A stretch of DNA of 5,969 nucleotides from Thermoplasmatales archaeon. Its GTDB lineage: Archaea; Thermoplasmatota; E2; DHVEG-1. Position 1 is the first letter of the stretch; each line of letters begins with the position of its first letter. The translations under genes and the position numbers were made by a program. The stretch is taken from positions 1 to 5,969 of the forward strand of contig JAGLML010000079.1 in the NCBI GenBank assembly GCA_023140035.1. The letters run 5' to 3'. Of the stretch, positions 4,745 to 5,969 are shown piece by piece. The notes beneath the pieces were generated by a model. It had not been told where the DNA came from. It saw only the letters and a list, made by a program, of their open reading frames with translations, and did not search any database.

Positions 4745-5969
4745 CTAAATTATACGTCCGTATTTAAAAAACGCAATAAATCCTATTATCAGAATTATTA
4801 TTATTACTATTACAAGATACCAATATTGAAACTCCTCATAGTTTTTTATTGTTATTTCTGCAGATGTCGATTCAAATGCAGATTTTGTAACTAGAATCTC
4901 TTGAATTCTATCCCAATTTACATCAGGTGCAGTAAACGTTACCGTACCTTTGAAATCTGTGTATATGCTGGTGTCCATGAAGGTTACTCGTGCACCAGAT
5001 AGTAAATCACCTTGATCATTTCTTATAGTTACAGTAAATTCCTCGCTTTCCATAATATATGGTATAGTACGTATCTGGATTTTTCTAGAAGTTTCACCAC
5101 CATCCAAATTTATAACCTCTATTGATGCAGATGCAGGAAGATAGCCATATCTAGTTGACTCTATAGAGTAAAATGTATCAATAGTTACATTTGGTGCTGT
5201 AAAAGAGACAGTGCCATTTTCACTTGTTAGTTTTTCTTCTGAATTAAATGTTAATGTTACCTCTCCTAAAGGAATGCTATTCTCATCTTTTACTGTCACA
5301 TAAAAAACGTCTGATTCGTTAATTACAGTTTCAATAGTCAACTTTTGTTGATTAGAACTTTTATCTCTTATAGTAATCTTACTCTCTGCAAAATTATATC
5401 CTTTTTTAATCGCGTATATGTAATATTCCCTATCCATGAAAACGGAAGGAGCAGTGAATACTAAAAATCCCTTTGAATCCGTGGTTTCATCTAGTTCTAA
5501 AGATCCTTTCCAAATAGTTGCCTCTTCAACACCAGAACCTATGTCATCAGTAACCTTAGCTGTAACTGAAGCCCCTTCATACACTTCAGATTGAGTTGTA
5601 ATGTCTAGATCAGGGCCTAAATCACGGGCAAATGAACTTACTGTTATTTCCTTCTCACCACTATATGTGCTATATCCATCTTTGCTAACGTAGAGTGAAA
5701 AATAGTTGTCATTGTTCATTGAAGGGGCGTTTATGTATGCTTTTCCTTCGCTATTAGTTTTATATTCAGAATGTTTCGAATCTTCATAATAAACTTCTAT
5801 GGTAACATTTTCTAAACCGCCGTATTTACTAATGACACTTACTTCGATATTTGCTTTACCTGGCTCGACTATAGATGGATGAATAACTTCCATCAATTTC
5901 AATCCCAGGCCCACTTCATTTATCGTAACCATTGTTGAATTTGACTTATGGCCTGTTTTGTTTACACTG
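4745..5969 (-). CDS. Surface protein with four Ig-like repeats and C-terminal membrane anchor (5' end outside window)
   Basis: This is a cell-surface protein of unrecognised function, with 407 codons visible. The frame stays open to the right edge of the window, and the ATG at 5930-5932 is preceded by in-frame codons reading SVNKTGHKSNST. No signal peptide follows that ATG, so it is probably internal and the real start lies outside. Numbering from that Met, four beta-rich repeats lie at about 28-98, 120-188, 207-274 and 298-362. Each has a V(T/S)V strand, a turn with GxVxFTAP or a variant (GKAYINAP, GFLVFTAP, GTVSFTAP, GTVTFTAP), then a strand with Y/F and a final ITI or IEV strand. This is the layout of Ig-like or carboxypeptidase-regulatory-like domains often found in surface stalks. 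Residues 370-389 are one hydrophobic membrane helix (from WYLVIVIIIILII), followed by a short KYGR tail, so the bulk should face outside. NxS/T sites such as NVT and NGT could be N-glycosylated. The propeller gene follows 141 bases downstream on the same strand. Confidence 0.82.
   Translation of the reverse strand, partial: SVNKTGHKSNSTMVTINEVGLGLKLMEVIHPSIVEPGKANIEVSVISKYGGLENVTIEVYYEDSKHSEYKTNSEGKAYINAPSMNNDNYFSLYVSKDGYSTYSGEKEITVSSFARDLGPDLDITTQSEVYEGASVTAKVTDDIGSGVEEATIWKGSLELDETTDSKGFLVFTAPSVFMDREYYIYAIKKGYNFAESKITIRDKSSNQQKLTIETVINESDVFYVTVKDENSIPLGEVTLTFNSEEKLTSENGTVSFTAPNVTIDTFYSIESTRYGYLPASASIEVINLDGGETSRKIQIRTIPYIMESEEFTVTIRNDQGDLLSGARVTFMDTSIYTDFKGTVTFTAPDVNWDRIQEILVTKSAFESTSAEITIKNYEEFQYWYLVIVIIIILIIGFIAFFKYGRII
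4766..4825 (-). other. Coding segment for C-terminal transmembrane anchor
   Basis: It encodes about 20 residues, nearly all I, L, V, F, W and Y, after the last Ig-like repeat and before the positively charged KYGR tail. This is the usual arrangement for a C-terminal anchor with the tail in the cytoplasm. Confidence 0.85.
4847..5851 (-). repeat. Four diverged Ig-like coding repeats
   Basis: The units, in transcription order, are about 5639-5851, 5369-5575, 5111-5314 and 4847-5041, each of 65-71 residues. They are related at the protein level through the G-x-V-x-F-T-A-P turn and the flanking strands. At the DNA level they are well diverged, so this is an old duplication. Confidence 0.75.

Noticed and set aside
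4679..4894. Open frame on the + strand with a cysteine-rich end (CRCRFKCRFC)
   Set aside because: The cysteines come from the complement of codons in the Ig-like gene, and the tyrosine run comes from the complement of the membrane-helix codons; not a real protein.
5930..5932. ATG as the true start of the Ig-like surface protein
   Set aside because: The frame continues open to the window edge, the residues before it look like the same beta-strand region, and a membrane-anchored external protein should begin with a signal peptide, which is absent here.

Overview
The window looks like a piece of an AT-rich archaeal chromosome, most likely from the Thermoplasmatota or a related euryarchaeal group. 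The evidence is an archaeal-type D-aminoacyl-tRNA deacylase, an alkyltransferase-endonuclease V fusion of the kind known from Ferroplasma, TATA-like boxes about 27-36 bases before start codons in place of bacterial promoters, and two surface-type proteins of a style common in archaea. The lineage is inferred from gene content; no rRNA or other phylogenetic marker is present.

Left part (1-1194), two convergent genes. The 3' end of dtdA (+) meets a gene (-) encoding a short O6-alkylguanine-DNA alkyltransferase domain fused to endonuclease V. Their last 18 bases overlap. Both are quality-control functions: dtdA clears D-amino acids from tRNA, and the fusion deals with alkylated and deaminated DNA bases.

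Middle part (1195-3094). A 74-base divergent promoter region separates the repair gene from two genes on the + strand: an RNase Z/PhnP-like metallo-beta-lactamase-fold hydrolase and a PflX-type radical SAM protein. They lie 50 bases apart and are possibly linked in function. Neither has a known substrate.

Right part (3188-5969), two genes on the - strand for extracytoplasmic proteins. The first in transcription order is open at the right window edge; it has four Ig-like repeats and a C-terminal membrane anchor. The second is a secreted protein with seven repeats that probably forms a seven-bladed beta-propeller, followed by a short C-terminal domain of unknown role. It has its own TATA-like box and the only strong Shine-Dalgarno sequence in the window, and it is visibly richer in G+C than its neighbours.

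I see no tRNA, rRNA, CRISPR array, insertion sequence or phage gene, and no stretch over 300 bases without a gene. I did not find a clear new defence or mobile system. The best candidates for follow-up are the hydrolase/radical SAM pair, the fusion repair enzyme with its altered active-site motif, and the propeller protein with its C-terminal domain.
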